Below, one piece after another: positions 8,124-16,804 of a stretch of DNA of 64,000 bases. A model generated the notes under the pieces. It was not told where the DNA came from. It was given only the letters and a program-made list of their open reading frames with translations, and made no database searches. The DNA is from an uncultured Bryobacterales bacterium. GTDB lineage: Bacteria > Acidobacteriota > Terriglobia > Bryobacterales > Bryobacteraceae. Position 1 is the stretch's first letter. Each line of letters opens with the position of its first letter. The stretch is taken from contig CALGAR010000063.1 in assembly GCA_937959285.1 (NCBI GenBank), positions 1 to 64,000 of the forward strand, in the 5' to 3' direction. Position numbers and translations under genes: made by a program.

Positions 8124-9179
8124 TTAGTGGCTCTCCCGTGACACCGCCGCCGAGTCAAACGTCGCCATCTCCCGGTAAAGCCGGACGGACGACTCCAGTA
8201 AGTTGATGCAGAGCGCGGCTCCCGTGCCTTCTCCCAGCCTCAAGCCGAGATTGAGGTAGGGTGAGACGCCAAGGAAATCCAGCATGGCGGCGTGGCCGGG
8301 CTCCGCCGAGCAGTGGGAGAAGATGGCTGCATCCAGAGCAGCGGGCGCAAGGCTTTTGGCAATCAGCGCCGCGGACGATGCAATAAAGCCGTCTACGACG
8401 ACGGGCAGGCGCATCGCGGCCGCGCCAAGCAGGAAGCCCGCCATTGCCCCAATCTCGAACCCGCCGAATGCCGCAAGGATCGAGATGGGATCGGTGGCGC
8501 TCCGGTGAAGCTGTAAAGCTGCGCGGATAACCATGCGCTTATGGGCGAGGCCGGCTGGATCGAGCCCGGTGCCGGGCCCGGCGGTTTCCTCGGGGTCGAG
8601 CCCGCTGCAGGCGCTGAAAATCGCGGCGGCCGAGGTCGTATTGCCAATTCCCATCTCACCGATTCCCGCGACGTCGTATTGCCGGGCGGCCTCGCCAGCC
8701 AGTTCAATTCCGGTTTCGAGGGCCTCAATTGCCTGTTCCCGGCTCATCGCCGGTCCCTTTGCGAAATTGCAGGTCCCTTCGGCAATCTTCAGATTCACTG
8801 CGCCCGGCTGCGCCTCCCCTCGAACCCCCATGTCCACAATCACGGGCTCGATGCCGAACTGGCGGCAGAGGACGTTGATCGCTGCGCCGCCCTTCAGGAA
8901 ATTCGCAACCATTTGCGCTGTCACTTCGGACGGAAAGGCGCTCACACCTTCCTGGGTCACGCCGTGATCAGCGCAGAATACGAACATTGCCTTCCGCTCC
9001 AGGCGAGGAATCGGAACTCCCTGAATGAGTGAGAAGTGGAGCAGCAGCGACTCGAGTTTTCCAAGGCTGTGCCTCGGCTTCGTCCGCGAAGCCCAGTGCT
9101 CTTCCACCTGCCTGACCAGGTTGTCGTCGCTGAGATCGCGGATAAGTTCAAGAGTTGCATTCAATCGAGGGGAGTTCAT
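8124..9179 (-). CDS. cobT: nicotinate-nucleotide-dimethylbenzimidazole phosphoribosyltransferase CobT
   Basis: CobT transfers phosphoribose from nicotinate mononucleotide to the lower-ligand base (5,6-dimethylbenzimidazole), making alpha-ribazole phosphate for nucleotide-loop assembly. At 351 residues it has family length. Recognisable blocks are PRHSLGKLE near 40, FCADHGVTQEGVSAFP near 70, VDMGVRGEA, GEMGIGNTTSAAAIFSA near 180, and the late DLGL-type LNLGLRLGEGTGAAL. It is the last gene of the riboswitch-controlled operon and its ATG overlaps the cobC stop by four bases. Confidence 0.97.
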   Translation of the reverse strand: MNSPRLNATLELIRDLSDDNLVRQVEEHWASRTKPRHSLGKLESLLLHFSLIQGVPIPRLERKAMFVFCADHGVTQEGVSAFPSEVTAQMVANFLKGGAAINVLCRQFGIEPVIVDMGVRGEAQPGAVNLKIAEGTCNFAKGPAMSREQAIEALETGIELAGEAARQYDVAGIGEMGIGNTTSAAAIFSACSGLDPEETAGPGTGLDPAGLAHKRMVIRAALQLHRSATDPISILAAFGGFEIGAMAGFLLGAAAMRLPVVVDGFIASSAALIAKSLAPAALDAAIFSHCSAEPGHAAMLDFLGVSPYLNLGLRLGEGTGAALCINLLESSVRLYREMATFDSAAVSRESH

Positions 9180-9688
9180 AGTTCGATTCGAATTACCTCA
9201 CAGTACTGCTGGCTGAAGCCAAGTGGCTCAGTACCTTGGAGCTGCCGCATGAGCTCCGAATTTAATCCGAAGTGAGCCACGACGATCGCCGGAAAAGGCC
9301 CTCGGCGAATCCGCTCAATGGCCCTGGACACTCGAAGAGAAACGTCGCTCCAGCTTTCGCCGTTGGGCGGGGTGACAGAGAACCAATCGTTATTTTTGGC
9401 GCGGACAAGGTCCGGCCAAGTTGCTTCAATCTCATTCCAGCGCTTGCCTTCCCAGTCGCCGTAGCCAATCTCGGCGAGCTCGTCGAGGACTACGATTGGC
9501 GCGGCGATGAATGACGCCGTTTCCCTCGCCCGCCGCAGCGGGCTCGAATAGACGATCTCCCCCCGCAATCGGGGCATCGTCTCCGCGGCGCAGCGCCTTC
9601 CGGCCTCGCTCAAGCCGCAATCCGTCCGCCCGAGCATGACGCCTTTCAGTTGCGGCTCGGCGTGTCTTACGAGGTACAGTTCCGGCAT
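9176..9688 (-). CDS. cobC: alpha-ribazole phosphatase CobC (histidine phosphatase family)
   Basis: CobC removes the 5'-phosphate from alpha-ribazole phosphate or from the adenosylcobalamin 5'-phosphate made by CobS. The 170-residue protein begins MPELYLVRHAEP, where the histidine of RHA is the phospho-acceptor of the phosphoglycerate-mutase-like fold. YSSPLRRARETA supplies the second arginine, LAEIGYGDWEGK the acid and VVAHFG the second histidine. The frame stays open upstream to 10042 but only as arginine-rich sequence antisense in character to nothing known, so the ATG at 9688, overlapping cobS by 22 bases, is chosen. Function beyond the family is supported by its place between cobS and cobT. 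Confidence 0.9.
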   Translation of the reverse strand: MPELYLVRHAEPQLKGVMLGRTDCGLSEAGRRCAAETMPRLRGEIVYSSPLRRARETASFIAAPIVVLDELAEIGYGDWEGKRWNEIEATWPDLVRAKNNDWFSVTPPNGESWSDVSLRVSRAIERIRRGPFPAIVVAHFGLNSELMRQLQGTEPLGFSQQYCEVIRIEL

Positions 9689-10395
9689 GCCAATACCGCA
9701 AAAGCAAAAATTTCCACGAGCTGGCTCGCTGCCCCCAAACAGTCGCCCGTGACCCCGCCAAGCCTTGCTTCGAAGTAGGAACGAAGGGCAATGATGATGA
9801 CTGCTGCTCCCGCCAGCAGCGTGATGGCGAAATCGACGCCGCTCAGAAATGAAAAGGCGATGCCCTGGAGCGCGGCGGCGGCCGCCACCGGAGTGGTCAG
9901 TGTGCGGGAGAAGAAGAAACCCACGCCCTGGCCTGCGGGACGTGCAAGCCAGGCCAGCACAACCATCGATGCTCTCGAAAGCGACAAGGCAGCGGCGAAT
10001 GCGGCTGCCGCGGGAACCGCGAGGGAAGCCGCCGCCTGCCACCGGATCAGCACGGAGAGCAGAATGGCTACCGCGCCATACGCTCCAACCCGGCTATCCT
10101 TCAGGATCGAGAGAATCCGCTCCGGAGGACGGCCCGCGCGAAAAGCATCGGCCACGTCCGCTAATCCGTCTTCGTGCAGGGAGCCCGTCAGCAGAATCAG
10201 CGCCGCAACCGCGACGAGCGCCGCGAGCTGGATCGGGAACACCGAAGCCGAGATCGACAGCAGAGAGCCCGCCAGCAACCCGAGCCACGCGCCGACGAGC
10301 GGGAAAAACAGAGCAGCCCGACCGGGTTCGGCAGTCGACCGTCCGACAGGCAGTATGGTGAGAAACTGAACCGCTCCAAGCAGGGCCTTGAACAC
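9667..10395 (-). CDS. cobS: adenosylcobinamide-GDP ribazoletransferase CobS
   Basis: CobS is the membrane-bound cobalamin synthase that joins adenosylcobinamide-GDP to alpha-ribazole (or its phosphate). The 242-residue protein is strongly hydrophobic and starts FKALLGAVQFLTILPVGR, the typical opening. GSLHEDGLADVADAF, with acidic Mg2+-binding residues, and FRAGRPPERILSILKDSRVGAYG are the family signatures. The GTG start follows the cobU stop with no gap (TGA then GTG), and the end overlaps cobC. Confidence 0.97.
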   Translation of the reverse strand: MFKALLGAVQFLTILPVGRSTAEPGRAALFFPLVGAWLGLLAGSLLSISASVFPIQLAALVAVAALILLTGSLHEDGLADVADAFRAGRPPERILSILKDSRVGAYGAVAILLSVLIRWQAAASLAVPAAAAFAAALSLSRASMVVLAWLARPAGQGVGFFFSRTLTTPVAAAAALQGIAFSFLSGVDFAITLLAGAAVIIIALRSYFEARLGGVTGDCLGAASQLVEIFAFAVLACRNCTS

Positions 10396-10905
10396 TCACT
10401 TCACCCGCAAAGGACAGCCAAACACCATCCAGTAAACGCGGGTCGAAACCTCCGCAATCCGCTGATTGGCAAAGCCCGCAATATCCCGGAAGCGACGGGC
10501 GAGGTCGTTTTCCGGGACGATCCCGCAGCCGACTTCATTGGTGACGAACACGAGGCTCGTTGGCGCGTCCCCAGCCACCTTCACTAGACGATCCACCTCG
10601 GCCATCACGTCCCGGTCGCCTGTAAGCATCAGGTTTGACAGCCACAGGGTCACGCAATCGACGACAATCGCATCGAACTGCGCCGCTCGCTCCTCGATCA
10701 CGCGGGCGATGTCGACCGGTTCCTCGATCGTGATGAATTGTGGTCCTCTTTGGCGCCGGTGCGCTTCCACGCGCTCCCGCATTTCCTCGTCCGCCGGCTG
10801 AGCTGTCGCCACAAAGCCAAGGCGGTCGCCATGAACTTCAGCCAGCGCGATCGCGTAGCGGCTCTTGCCGCTCCGCGCGCCTCCGCCCACAAGGATTACA
10901 GCCAA
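10396..10905 (-). CDS. cobU: adenosylcobinamide kinase / guanylyltransferase CobU
   Basis: CobU phosphorylates adenosylcobinamide and then attaches GMP, giving AdoCbi-GDP. The P-loop GGARSGKSRYA is at the very start; later come TLWLSNLML and the family-typical FVTNEVGCGIVPENDLARRFRD. The TTG start at 10905 is five bases after a good GGAGGA and lies inside the end of btuC (10-base overlap), giving 169 residues, close to the usual 170-180. A more upstream start would add about 50 residues read from inside btuC and unlike the family. Confidence 0.95.
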   Translation of the reverse strand: MAVILVGGGARSGKSRYAIALAEVHGDRLGFVATAQPADEEMRERVEAHRRQRGPQFITIEEPVDIARVIEERAAQFDAIVVDCVTLWLSNLMLTGDRDVMAEVDRLVKVAGDAPTSLVFVTNEVGCGIVPENDLARRFRDIAGFANQRIAEVSTRVYWMVFGCPLRVK

Positions 10906-11903
10906 AGGCTCCTCCGCCGGGACTTGAGCAGCCAGATGAAGAATGGTCCGCCCAATAAAGCCGTCAGGACGCCCACCGGGACTTCTCCCGATGTCGGCAG
11001 CGTTCGGGACGCCGTGTCGCAAACGGTCAGGAAGGCGGCGCCGAGCAGGAACGAGCAAGGCAGGAGCAGGCGGTGATCCGCCCCGAGCCTCATCCTGAGT
11101 CCATGGGGAACGATGAGTCCCACAAAGCCGATAGGGCCAGTCAGAGCAGTAACCACACCGGTCAATATCGACCCCGAGATCAGACCGGTTAGCATCAAAC
11201 GAGTCACGTTAACCCCTCGTGCCGCCGCCCACTCCTCGCCGACTGCCATCAGATTCCACTCGCGCCCGGTGAGAAAAACATAGGCCAAAACCGGAAAAGT
11301 CACGGCGGCGAGCCACAAAAGAGTGCTGTATTCTACGGATTCAATTCCGCCCATAAGCCAGCGGACGATCGCGAAAGATTGTCCAAATGTCGCGAACGTC
11401 TGTAAGAACAAGATTAGCGCGAGGCAGATGCTGTTGATGGTGACGCCGGAAAGCAGCAATGTAAAAGACGACATCCGGCGGCCTTCGGAGGCAACAACAA
11501 GGACCAGCAGCAGGGCGAGGAAGGCCCCGATGAGCGCGCCAACCCAAATCGACGGAAAACCGGCAAACAGTTCCAGGCCGAAGCAGATGACGGTGACCGC
11601 ACCGAGCGAAGCTCCGCTCGAAACTCCAAGGGTATACGGCGTAGCGAGGGCGTCGCGGAGCAGGGCCTGAAAGAGAACGCCGCAAACAGACAGGACGCCG
11701 CCTGCCATCAATGAAAGCAGGACTCGCGGAATCCGCGCCCGGAAAAGAATTTCACGATCTATCGAATCCTCGGTTAGAGCCGCTGTGTAATCAATCCGGG
11801 TCGACCCCACCAGAGGCGCAGTGACGGCGACGGCGAGCAGGACAAGCAGACAAAAAAGGATCGATGTCCAGAGCCGCCTACGTGTGACGGGCTTCACCAC
11901 CAT
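10896..11903 (-). CDS. btuC: cobalamin ABC transporter permease BtuC (FecCD family)
   Basis: Inner-membrane permease of the FecCD type, 335 residues, with about ten hydrophobic segments. The hallmark loop LATPYTLGVSSGASLGAV is present at about 90-108 and LTGPIGFVGLIVPHGLRM near 265-282. It would form the channel of a BtuC2D2F importer with the two neighbours encoded upstream. The start at 11903 overlaps the end of btuD by 26 bases. FecCD permeases also serve siderophores; the cobalamin assignment comes from the riboswitch and the surrounding cob genes. Confidence 0.9.
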   Translation of the reverse strand: MVVKPVTRRRLWTSILFCLLVLLAVAVTAPLVGSTRIDYTAALTEDSIDREILFRARIPRVLLSLMAGGVLSVCGVLFQALLRDALATPYTLGVSSGASLGAVTVICFGLELFAGFPSIWVGALIGAFLALLLVLVVASEGRRMSSFTLLLSGVTINSICLALILFLQTFATFGQSFAIVRWLMGGIESVEYSTLLWLAAVTFPVLAYVFLTGREWNLMAVGEEWAAARGVNVTRLMLTGLISGSILTGVVTALTGPIGFVGLIVPHGLRMRLGADHRLLLPCSFLLGAAFLTVCDTASRTLPTSGEVPVGVLTALLGGPFFIWLLKSRRRSLWL

Positions 11904-12660
11904 AAAGAATCCATGGCTTTCCGTGGGGACCGGTCAGAACGTCTGCTTCAACCTCAAACACGGACCGGATGCGCTCGGAAGATAAGACCTCAGAAGGAGG
12001 GCCCGCTGCTGCAAGGCGGCCCTTCCGCAGCATGATGACGCGATCGGCATAAGCTGCGGCCAAATTCAAATCGTGGGTCACCGTGATCACCAGCCGTCCT
12101 GCCGACGCCAGCTGACGAAGCAGAGCATAAATGGAAACCTGATGCCGCAAATCGAGGAACGTGGTTGGCTCATCCAGGAGCAGCACGGGCGTCGTCTGCG
12201 CCAGGGCTGCGGCGAGGATGACACGCTGCCGCTCTCCGCCACTCAGGAAACGGAAGTCGCGCGAGCGAAACTCCAGTGTGTCGGTCATCATCATCGCCTT
12301 TTCCACTTCCACATGGTCATCCGGCGCTTCGAACAGTCCATCGCAATAGGGAGAACGGCCCATCATGACAACCTGCTCCGCGGTGAACGGAAACTCGAGC
12401 CTGAGGCGCTGCGGCACAAACGAAACGAGCCTCGTGAAACTCTTCCTCGACCAGGACCGCACTTCACGCCCGTTGAAAAGGCATTGTCCTCTGTAGCCGG
12501 TCAGCAGCCCGGCCATGACGCTCAAGAGCGTCGATTTTCCCGCTCCATTCGGCCCGATGATTGCTGTCAGTCCGGGAGCAGAAAACTCGATTGAGATATC
12601 GGAGAGCACTTCCGACCGTCCGTAGCTCATTCCGACGTTGCTCAACGAGAACGCGCTCAA
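11878..12660 (-). CDS. btuD: cobalamin ABC transporter ATP-binding protein BtuD
   Basis: ATPase of the FecE/BtuD type, 260 residues. Walker A (GPNGAGKST), Q-loop (FVPQRL), signature (LSGGERQRVILAAALAQ), Walker B (VLLLDEPTTFLDL) and H-loop (VTHDLNLAA) are in order. I start it at TTG 12660, whose TTGA overlaps the btuF stop; the open frame extends upstream but only as btuF sequence in another frame. It energises import by BtuC of corrinoid delivered by BtuF. Confidence 0.93.
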   Translation of the reverse strand: MSAFSLSNVGMSYGRSEVLSDISIEFSAPGLTAIIGPNGAGKSTLLSVMAGLLTGYRGQCLFNGREVRSWSRKSFTRLVSFVPQRLRLEFPFTAEQVVMMGRSPYCDGLFEAPDDHVEVEKAMMMTDTLEFRSRDFRFLSGGERQRVILAAALAQTTPVLLLDEPTTFLDLRHQVSIYALLRQLASAGRLVITVTHDLNLAAAYADRVIMLRKGRLAAAGPPSEVLSSERIRSVFEVEADVLTGPHGKPWILYGGEARHT

Positions 12661-13502
12661 ATGCCGGCCTCCGGATGAAGCATTCGTGCGAAGGCCCGCG
12701 CTGCCTCCACCACGCGAGGACCGGGAACAACGAAAATGTCCGATGCCACTGCGAACACGTTCTTCTTTTCGGCAGCCGGGATGCGGGAATAACGGTTCCA
12801 CAGTGCGATCACCGACTTCTTGTGCTCCTCAGTGACGCCCTCCGTCTGAGCCATGTCTCCCATGTCGACGATGACTTCGGGGGCGCGGGCAAGCACTTCC
12901 TCGAGCGAAACTTTGGGGTAGGGGGCGAACGAATCGCGGAAGACGTTCTCTCCGCCGGCGATCGCAATCACTTCGTTCAGGTAGGAAGCCTTGCCCACTG
13001 CGACGAGGCCCGCCAGCGTTCCCGGATTGCGGCCGACGATGAACATCATGCGGCGCTTCGGGAACTTCGCCGTCCGCTCCTGGATCCGTTGAAGCTCCCT
13101 CCGGATCTCAGAAGTGAGAGCGGCGGCGCGGTCCTTCCGTCCGGTTGCCGCTCCAAGCTGCGCGATCGAGCTATAAATACCGTCGATCGTGTCGTGCTCC
13201 AGTTCGAGCAGATTCAGCTTCATCGCGCGGAGCTGCTCGGCTGCCCGCGAGGGTGACTTCAAAAGAACGACCAGATCCGGGCGGAGGGAAGCGATCTTCT
13301 CGATATTCGGCCGCAGATAGGATCCAATCTTGGGGATCTGCCTTGCTTGGGCGGGGTAGTGGCAGAAGGAAGTGACGCCGACCACACGATTGCCGAGACC
13401 GAGAGCGAACAACATTTCCGTAATACTGGGCGCTGTCGAGACGATTCGCTGCGGCTGGGCCAGGAGCGGTAACGCGGCCAGCAGTAAGATCAGTGCGCGC
13501 AA
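12657..13502 (-). CDS. btuF: cobalamin/cobinamide-binding periplasmic protein BtuF
   Basis: Periplasmic binding protein of the helical-backbone type III group, 281 residues. A signal peptide (RALILLLAALPLLAQ) is followed by the first lobe (RIVSTAPSITEMLFALGLGNRVVGVT), the family-typical start including FCHYPAQARQIPKIGSY, then a second lobe after residue 150. No lipobox cysteine is visible, so it is probably soluble. The TTG start overlaps the upstream aminotransferase gene by 13 bases, with its GGAG inside that gene's last codons. Family members bind B12, haem or siderophores; context favours B12. Confidence 0.88.
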   Translation of the reverse strand: MRALILLLAALPLLAQPQRIVSTAPSITEMLFALGLGNRVVGVTSFCHYPAQARQIPKIGSYLRPNIEKIASLRPDLVVLLKSPSRAAEQLRAMKLNLLELEHDTIDGIYSSIAQLGAATGRKDRAAALTSEIRRELQRIQERTAKFPKRRMMFIVGRNPGTLAGLVAVGKASYLNEVIAIAGGENVFRDSFAPYPKVSLEEVLARAPEVIVDMGDMAQTEGVTEEHKKSVIALWNRYSRIPAAEKKNVFAVASDIFVVPGPRVVEAARAFARMLHPEAGI

Positions 13503-14485
13503 AAGTACTCCTCCATCAGCTCCAGCAGCCTGTCATTTTCTGCTGGCGTCCTGATTGCGAAGCGGATCGATTCTCCGTTCACTCCCGGCGTCGTCGTACA
13601 GTTCCGGACGAGGATCTTTCGCTCGAGCAGCCAGCCGCAAAGATCGGACGCGTTGCCATCGACCCAGGCGAAGATGTAGTTGGCGCAGGAAGGATGCGGA
13701 AGCAGCCGAGAAAGCGAGCAGAGCCGTTTGTAGAGCCGGTTCCGTTCCTCATGGAGAAAAGCCAGTGTTTCCTCCGCGTGGCTCCGGTCCTCAATTGCAG
13801 CAAGTGCTGCTGCCTCGGCGAGCACGTTCACTTGCCAGGGCTCACGTCGCTTGCGAAGAGCCGCGATCGTTTTGCGCGAGCCAATCAGCGCTCCGACCCG
13901 CAGGCCCGGCAGCGCGTAAAACTTCGTCAGCGAGCGGAGGACGAGCAATTCCGGGTAGTCCTCCACCAAAGGTCCCACGGACGCCATCTGGGTGAACTCG
14001 AGGAAGGACTCGTCTATGAGCAGAGGCTGTCCGCGGCGGAGGACTCGCGGCGACGGCGAGCCAAACGGGTTATTCGGCTGCGTGTAGACAAGCAAGCCCG
14101 TGTCGGGCCACTCCTCGGGCTGGTCCCAAGGCACCAGCTCCGCGTCCGGCCAGGCCCGGTGAAACTCGGAGAATGTCGGCACCGGAAGGGTCACGCGCGA
14201 CTGCGGCTGTACACGCGCGTAGAAATGCAGGAGCTCGGTCGCCCCGTTGCCAAGGAGAATCTGATCCGGATCGACGCCCCATAGCTCAGCTAACCGCGCT
14301 GACAGGCGAGCAGGGGACTGCTCCGGGTAGTGGACGATCCGGTCGAGGGCGCTGCAGATTGCGCGGCGAACGGCGGGAGCAGGCCCGAGGGGATTGATGC
14401 TGGCGCTGAAGTCGATCACTTCACGCCAGTCCCATCCGCGCGCAGCGCAGATTGCGAAGAGATTACCGCCGTGCTCAATCTTCAT
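13490..14485 (-). CDS. cobD: threonine-phosphate decarboxylase-like aminotransferase (CobD/CobC type)
   Basis: A class I/II PLP enzyme of 331 residues. In cobalamin assembly this family decarboxylates L-threonine O-3-phosphate to (R)-1-amino-2-propanol phosphate, the linker attached by CbiB, which is encoded just upstream. HGGNLFAICAARGWDWREVIDFSASINPLG is split here as two motifs: the HGGN opening and the DFSASINPLG block, both typical of the CobD/CobC group. The PLP lysine is in RSLTKFYALPGLRVG. A histidinol-phosphate aminotransferase is the main alternative, but the opening motif and the operon favour CobD. Its ATG overlaps the cbiB stop by four bases. Confidence 0.9.
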   Translation of the reverse strand: MKIEHGGNLFAICAARGWDWREVIDFSASINPLGPAPAVRRAICSALDRIVHYPEQSPARLSARLAELWGVDPDQILLGNGATELLHFYARVQPQSRVTLPVPTFSEFHRAWPDAELVPWDQPEEWPDTGLLVYTQPNNPFGSPSPRVLRRGQPLLIDESFLEFTQMASVGPLVEDYPELLVLRSLTKFYALPGLRVGALIGSRKTIAALRKRREPWQVNVLAEAAALAAIEDRSHAEETLAFLHEERNRLYKRLCSLSRLLPHPSCANYIFAWVDGNASDLCGWLLERKILVRNCTTTPGVNGESIRFAIRTPAENDRLLELMEEYFCAH

Positions 14486-15390
14486 TGAAGCACACCGCAA
14501 ACGGCAGCCACCATCAGAGCGGAGGCGACATAGAGAATACGTCGCGTCTTACGAAAGATTCCCGGGGTCAGGGGATGGATCATATCGCCGATGTACTCCT
14601 TCTTGCTTGGCTTGCCGCCGTAGTAATTCAACCCTCCCAGGCGAATGCCGAGCGCTCCAGCGACAGCGGCTTCCGGATATCCCGAGTTGGGACTGGGCTG
14701 GCGCCAGGCGTCACGAAGAGTTACCTCAATGGAACGCCGGACATCGAAGCGCAGCAGCAGCGCGCACAACCACACCAGTACCGCCGCCAGGCGCGCCGGG
14801 ATCAGATTCAGGAGATCATCCAGCCGGGCGGAAGCCCAGCCGAACTCCCGATACCGCTCGTTTCGATAGCCCACCATGCTGTCCAACGTGTTTACGGTCT
14901 TATAGGCGGCCATCCCAATCGGTCCGGCCAGGGCGAGATAGAACAGCGGTCCGATGATCGCATCGCTGAGGTTTTCAGCTACCGTCTCTACGGCCGCACG
15001 CAGGATCTCGGCTTCCTCGAGATGCGCCGTATCGCGTCCTACGATCATGGAGAGTTTTTCCCTTGCCAGCGCGATGTCCCCCGCGTCGAGACTCTTGACT
15101 ACCTCTGTTGCTTCCAGGTCGAGACCGCGAATTGCGAGCAAAGTCCAGATCCAGTAGATGTTCGCCCACGGCAGCGTAAGCCTCACAAGCGTGCAGGAGA
15201 TGAAGAGGCAGGATACGAGCAGCAGAACACCGGCCGCGCGAAGCGGCAGGCGGGTGCCGCGCAGAATCCCCTCCAGCTTCACAATCAGCCACCCCAGCCC
15301 ACGGACCGGGTGCGGCAGAGAACGGGGATCGTTGAAGAGCAGATCCAGGCCCACTCCGATGAGCAGCTCCTTGGGAGTCACGCTCGTCAT
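14482..15390 (-). CDS. cbiB: adenosylcobinamide-phosphate synthase CbiB
   Basis: CbiB (CobD in the aerobic-pathway naming) joins adenosylcobyric acid to aminopropanol phosphate, giving adenosylcobinamide phosphate. The 302-residue membrane protein shows the opening LLIGVGLDLLFNDPRSLPHPVRGLG with the DP...HP motif, the central RAAVETVAENLSDAIIGPLFY motif and GYRNERYREFGWASARLDDLLN. I start at ATG 15390 with GAGGG upstream, eight bases after the cobQ stop; an in-frame start inside cobQ adds 16 residues without family character. Confidence 0.96.
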   Translation of the reverse strand: MTSVTPKELLIGVGLDLLFNDPRSLPHPVRGLGWLIVKLEGILRGTRLPLRAAGVLLLVSCLFISCTLVRLTLPWANIYWIWTLLAIRGLDLEATEVVKSLDAGDIALAREKLSMIVGRDTAHLEEAEILRAAVETVAENLSDAIIGPLFYLALAGPIGMAAYKTVNTLDSMVGYRNERYREFGWASARLDDLLNLIPARLAAVLVWLCALLLRFDVRRSIEVTLRDAWRQPSPNSGYPEAAVAGALGIRLGGLNYYGGKPSKKEYIGDMIHPLTPGIFRKTRRILYVASALMVAAVCGVLQ

Positions 15391-15397
15391 CGGACCC

Positions 15398-16804
15398 TCA
15401 CGACAAGTACAGCTCCTCAAAGAGCGGGATATTGGCATTTGCCTCGAACCAGTCCGCCAGCCGGTCGTAGGCAGTTTCCCTGGATGGCCGTCCAGGGATG
15501 GGACGGCCGAGCAGTTCTTCGACTACGGCCGGGTCTTCAAGGGCGCCGTGCAGATAGGTGCCGATGCAGCCGTTGAGGCGGATCCCCTCGTCGTAGTCCT
15601 CGATCAGCGCGAAGGGTGTACAGCCCGGTGGGCGCTCAGTCAGTCCCATGTGAATTTCATAGGCACGAAACTTCCTGCCGGAGAGAGTCCGCGCCTCCAC
15701 AACACGAATTGTCTTTTCACGCTCAAGAACGGTCGTCACTGGCAAGAAGCCAAGTCCTTCCGCCGAACGGGAGTCTGACTCCACTCCGTGCGGATCCTCG
15801 ATGCTGAGGCCGAGCATCTGGTAGCCGCCGCAGATTCCGAGGATCTGCGCGCCGCCCTGCTGCTGGCGTTTCAGCCACTCGTCCAGTCTCCGCTCGCGCA
15901 GCCAGTGAAGGTCGGCGATCGTGTTCTTCGTACCCGGAAGAACTACCCAGTCGAACTGCTGCTCCATGGGAGTGGAAACCCAGACGGCATCGGGCAGCAG
16001 ACGGAAATCGGTGAAGTTCGACGTCCGCGGAAGTCGAAGGATGGCGATGCGGGGTCGAGTCCCGGCTTGCGGCCTTACCTCATCGAGCGACACGCTGTCT
16101 TCGGCGTCAATCTCGATATCGTCGGCAAACGGAAAGACGCCAAGGCACGGGCTGCCCGACCGTGCCTCCAGAATCTCGACTCCTTCCTGAAACAGTGAGC
16201 AGTCGCCGCGAAAGCGATTTACCGCAAAGGAGCGCACGAGCTTCCTTTCGTCTGGATCCAGAACACAGAAGGTGCCGATGACTGACGCAAAGACACCGCC
16301 GCGGTCGATGTCTGCGACGAGCAGCGCCGGCACATTCAGACGCTTCGCCAGCCCGAGGTTCACCAGGTCGGTCTGCTTGAGATTCAGCTCTGCGATGCTG
16401 CCTGCGCCCTCAATGACGATGTACTCGTACTGTGCCGCGAGCCTCTCAAAAGCCGCCAGCACGCGCGACAGAAGGAAGTCGAAGTGCACATAATACTCGC
16501 GTGCGGAGAGATTCCGCCAGACCCTCCCATCGACGATGACCTGGCTCCCGGTATGCGAGTTCGGCTTGAGGAGAATGGGGTTCATGTCGCTGACGGGCTC
16601 CAGGCCGCAGGCCTCCGCCTGTACGACCTGGGCCCGCCCGATCTCACCCCCGCCCCGGCACGGGTAGGAGTTCAGGGACATGTTTTGCGCCTTAAAGGGC
16701 GCAACACGCACTCCCCGACGCCGCAGCCACCGGCAGATCGCTGTTGCCATCCAGCTCTTGCCGGCGTGCGAACCCGTACCGCCGATGAGGATCGCTTTCG
16801 CCAT
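15398..16804 (-). CDS. cobQ: cobyric acid synthase CobQ/CbiP
   Basis: CobQ amidates adenosylcobyrinic a,c-diamide at four side chains using glutamine and ATP. The 468-residue protein has an N-terminal dethiobiotin-synthetase-like ATPase domain with P-loop GGTGSHAGKSWMAT and FKAQNMSLNSY, and a C-terminal class I glutamine amidotransferase domain with the cysteine nucleophile in GICGGYQMLG, then RAYEIHMG and a late GTYLHG histidine. The ATG at 16804 shares one base with the btuB stop (TGATG). It is the only corrin-side-chain enzyme of the operon; ring-building genes are absent. Confidence 0.97.
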   Translation of the reverse strand: MAKAILIGGTGSHAGKSWMATAICRWLRRRGVRVAPFKAQNMSLNSYPCRGGGEIGRAQVVQAEACGLEPVSDMNPILLKPNSHTGSQVIVDGRVWRNLSAREYYVHFDFLLSRVLAAFERLAAQYEYIVIEGAGSIAELNLKQTDLVNLGLAKRLNVPALLVADIDRGGVFASVIGTFCVLDPDERKLVRSFAVNRFRGDCSLFQEGVEILEARSGSPCLGVFPFADDIEIDAEDSVSLDEVRPQAGTRPRIAILRLPRTSNFTDFRLLPDAVWVSTPMEQQFDWVVLPGTKNTIADLHWLRERRLDEWLKRQQQGGAQILGICGGYQMLGLSIEDPHGVESDSRSAEGLGFLPVTTVLEREKTIRVVEARTLSGRKFRAYEIHMGLTERPPGCTPFALIEDYDEGIRLNGCIGTYLHGALEDPAVVEELLGRPIPGRPSRETAYDRLADWFEANANIPLFEELYLS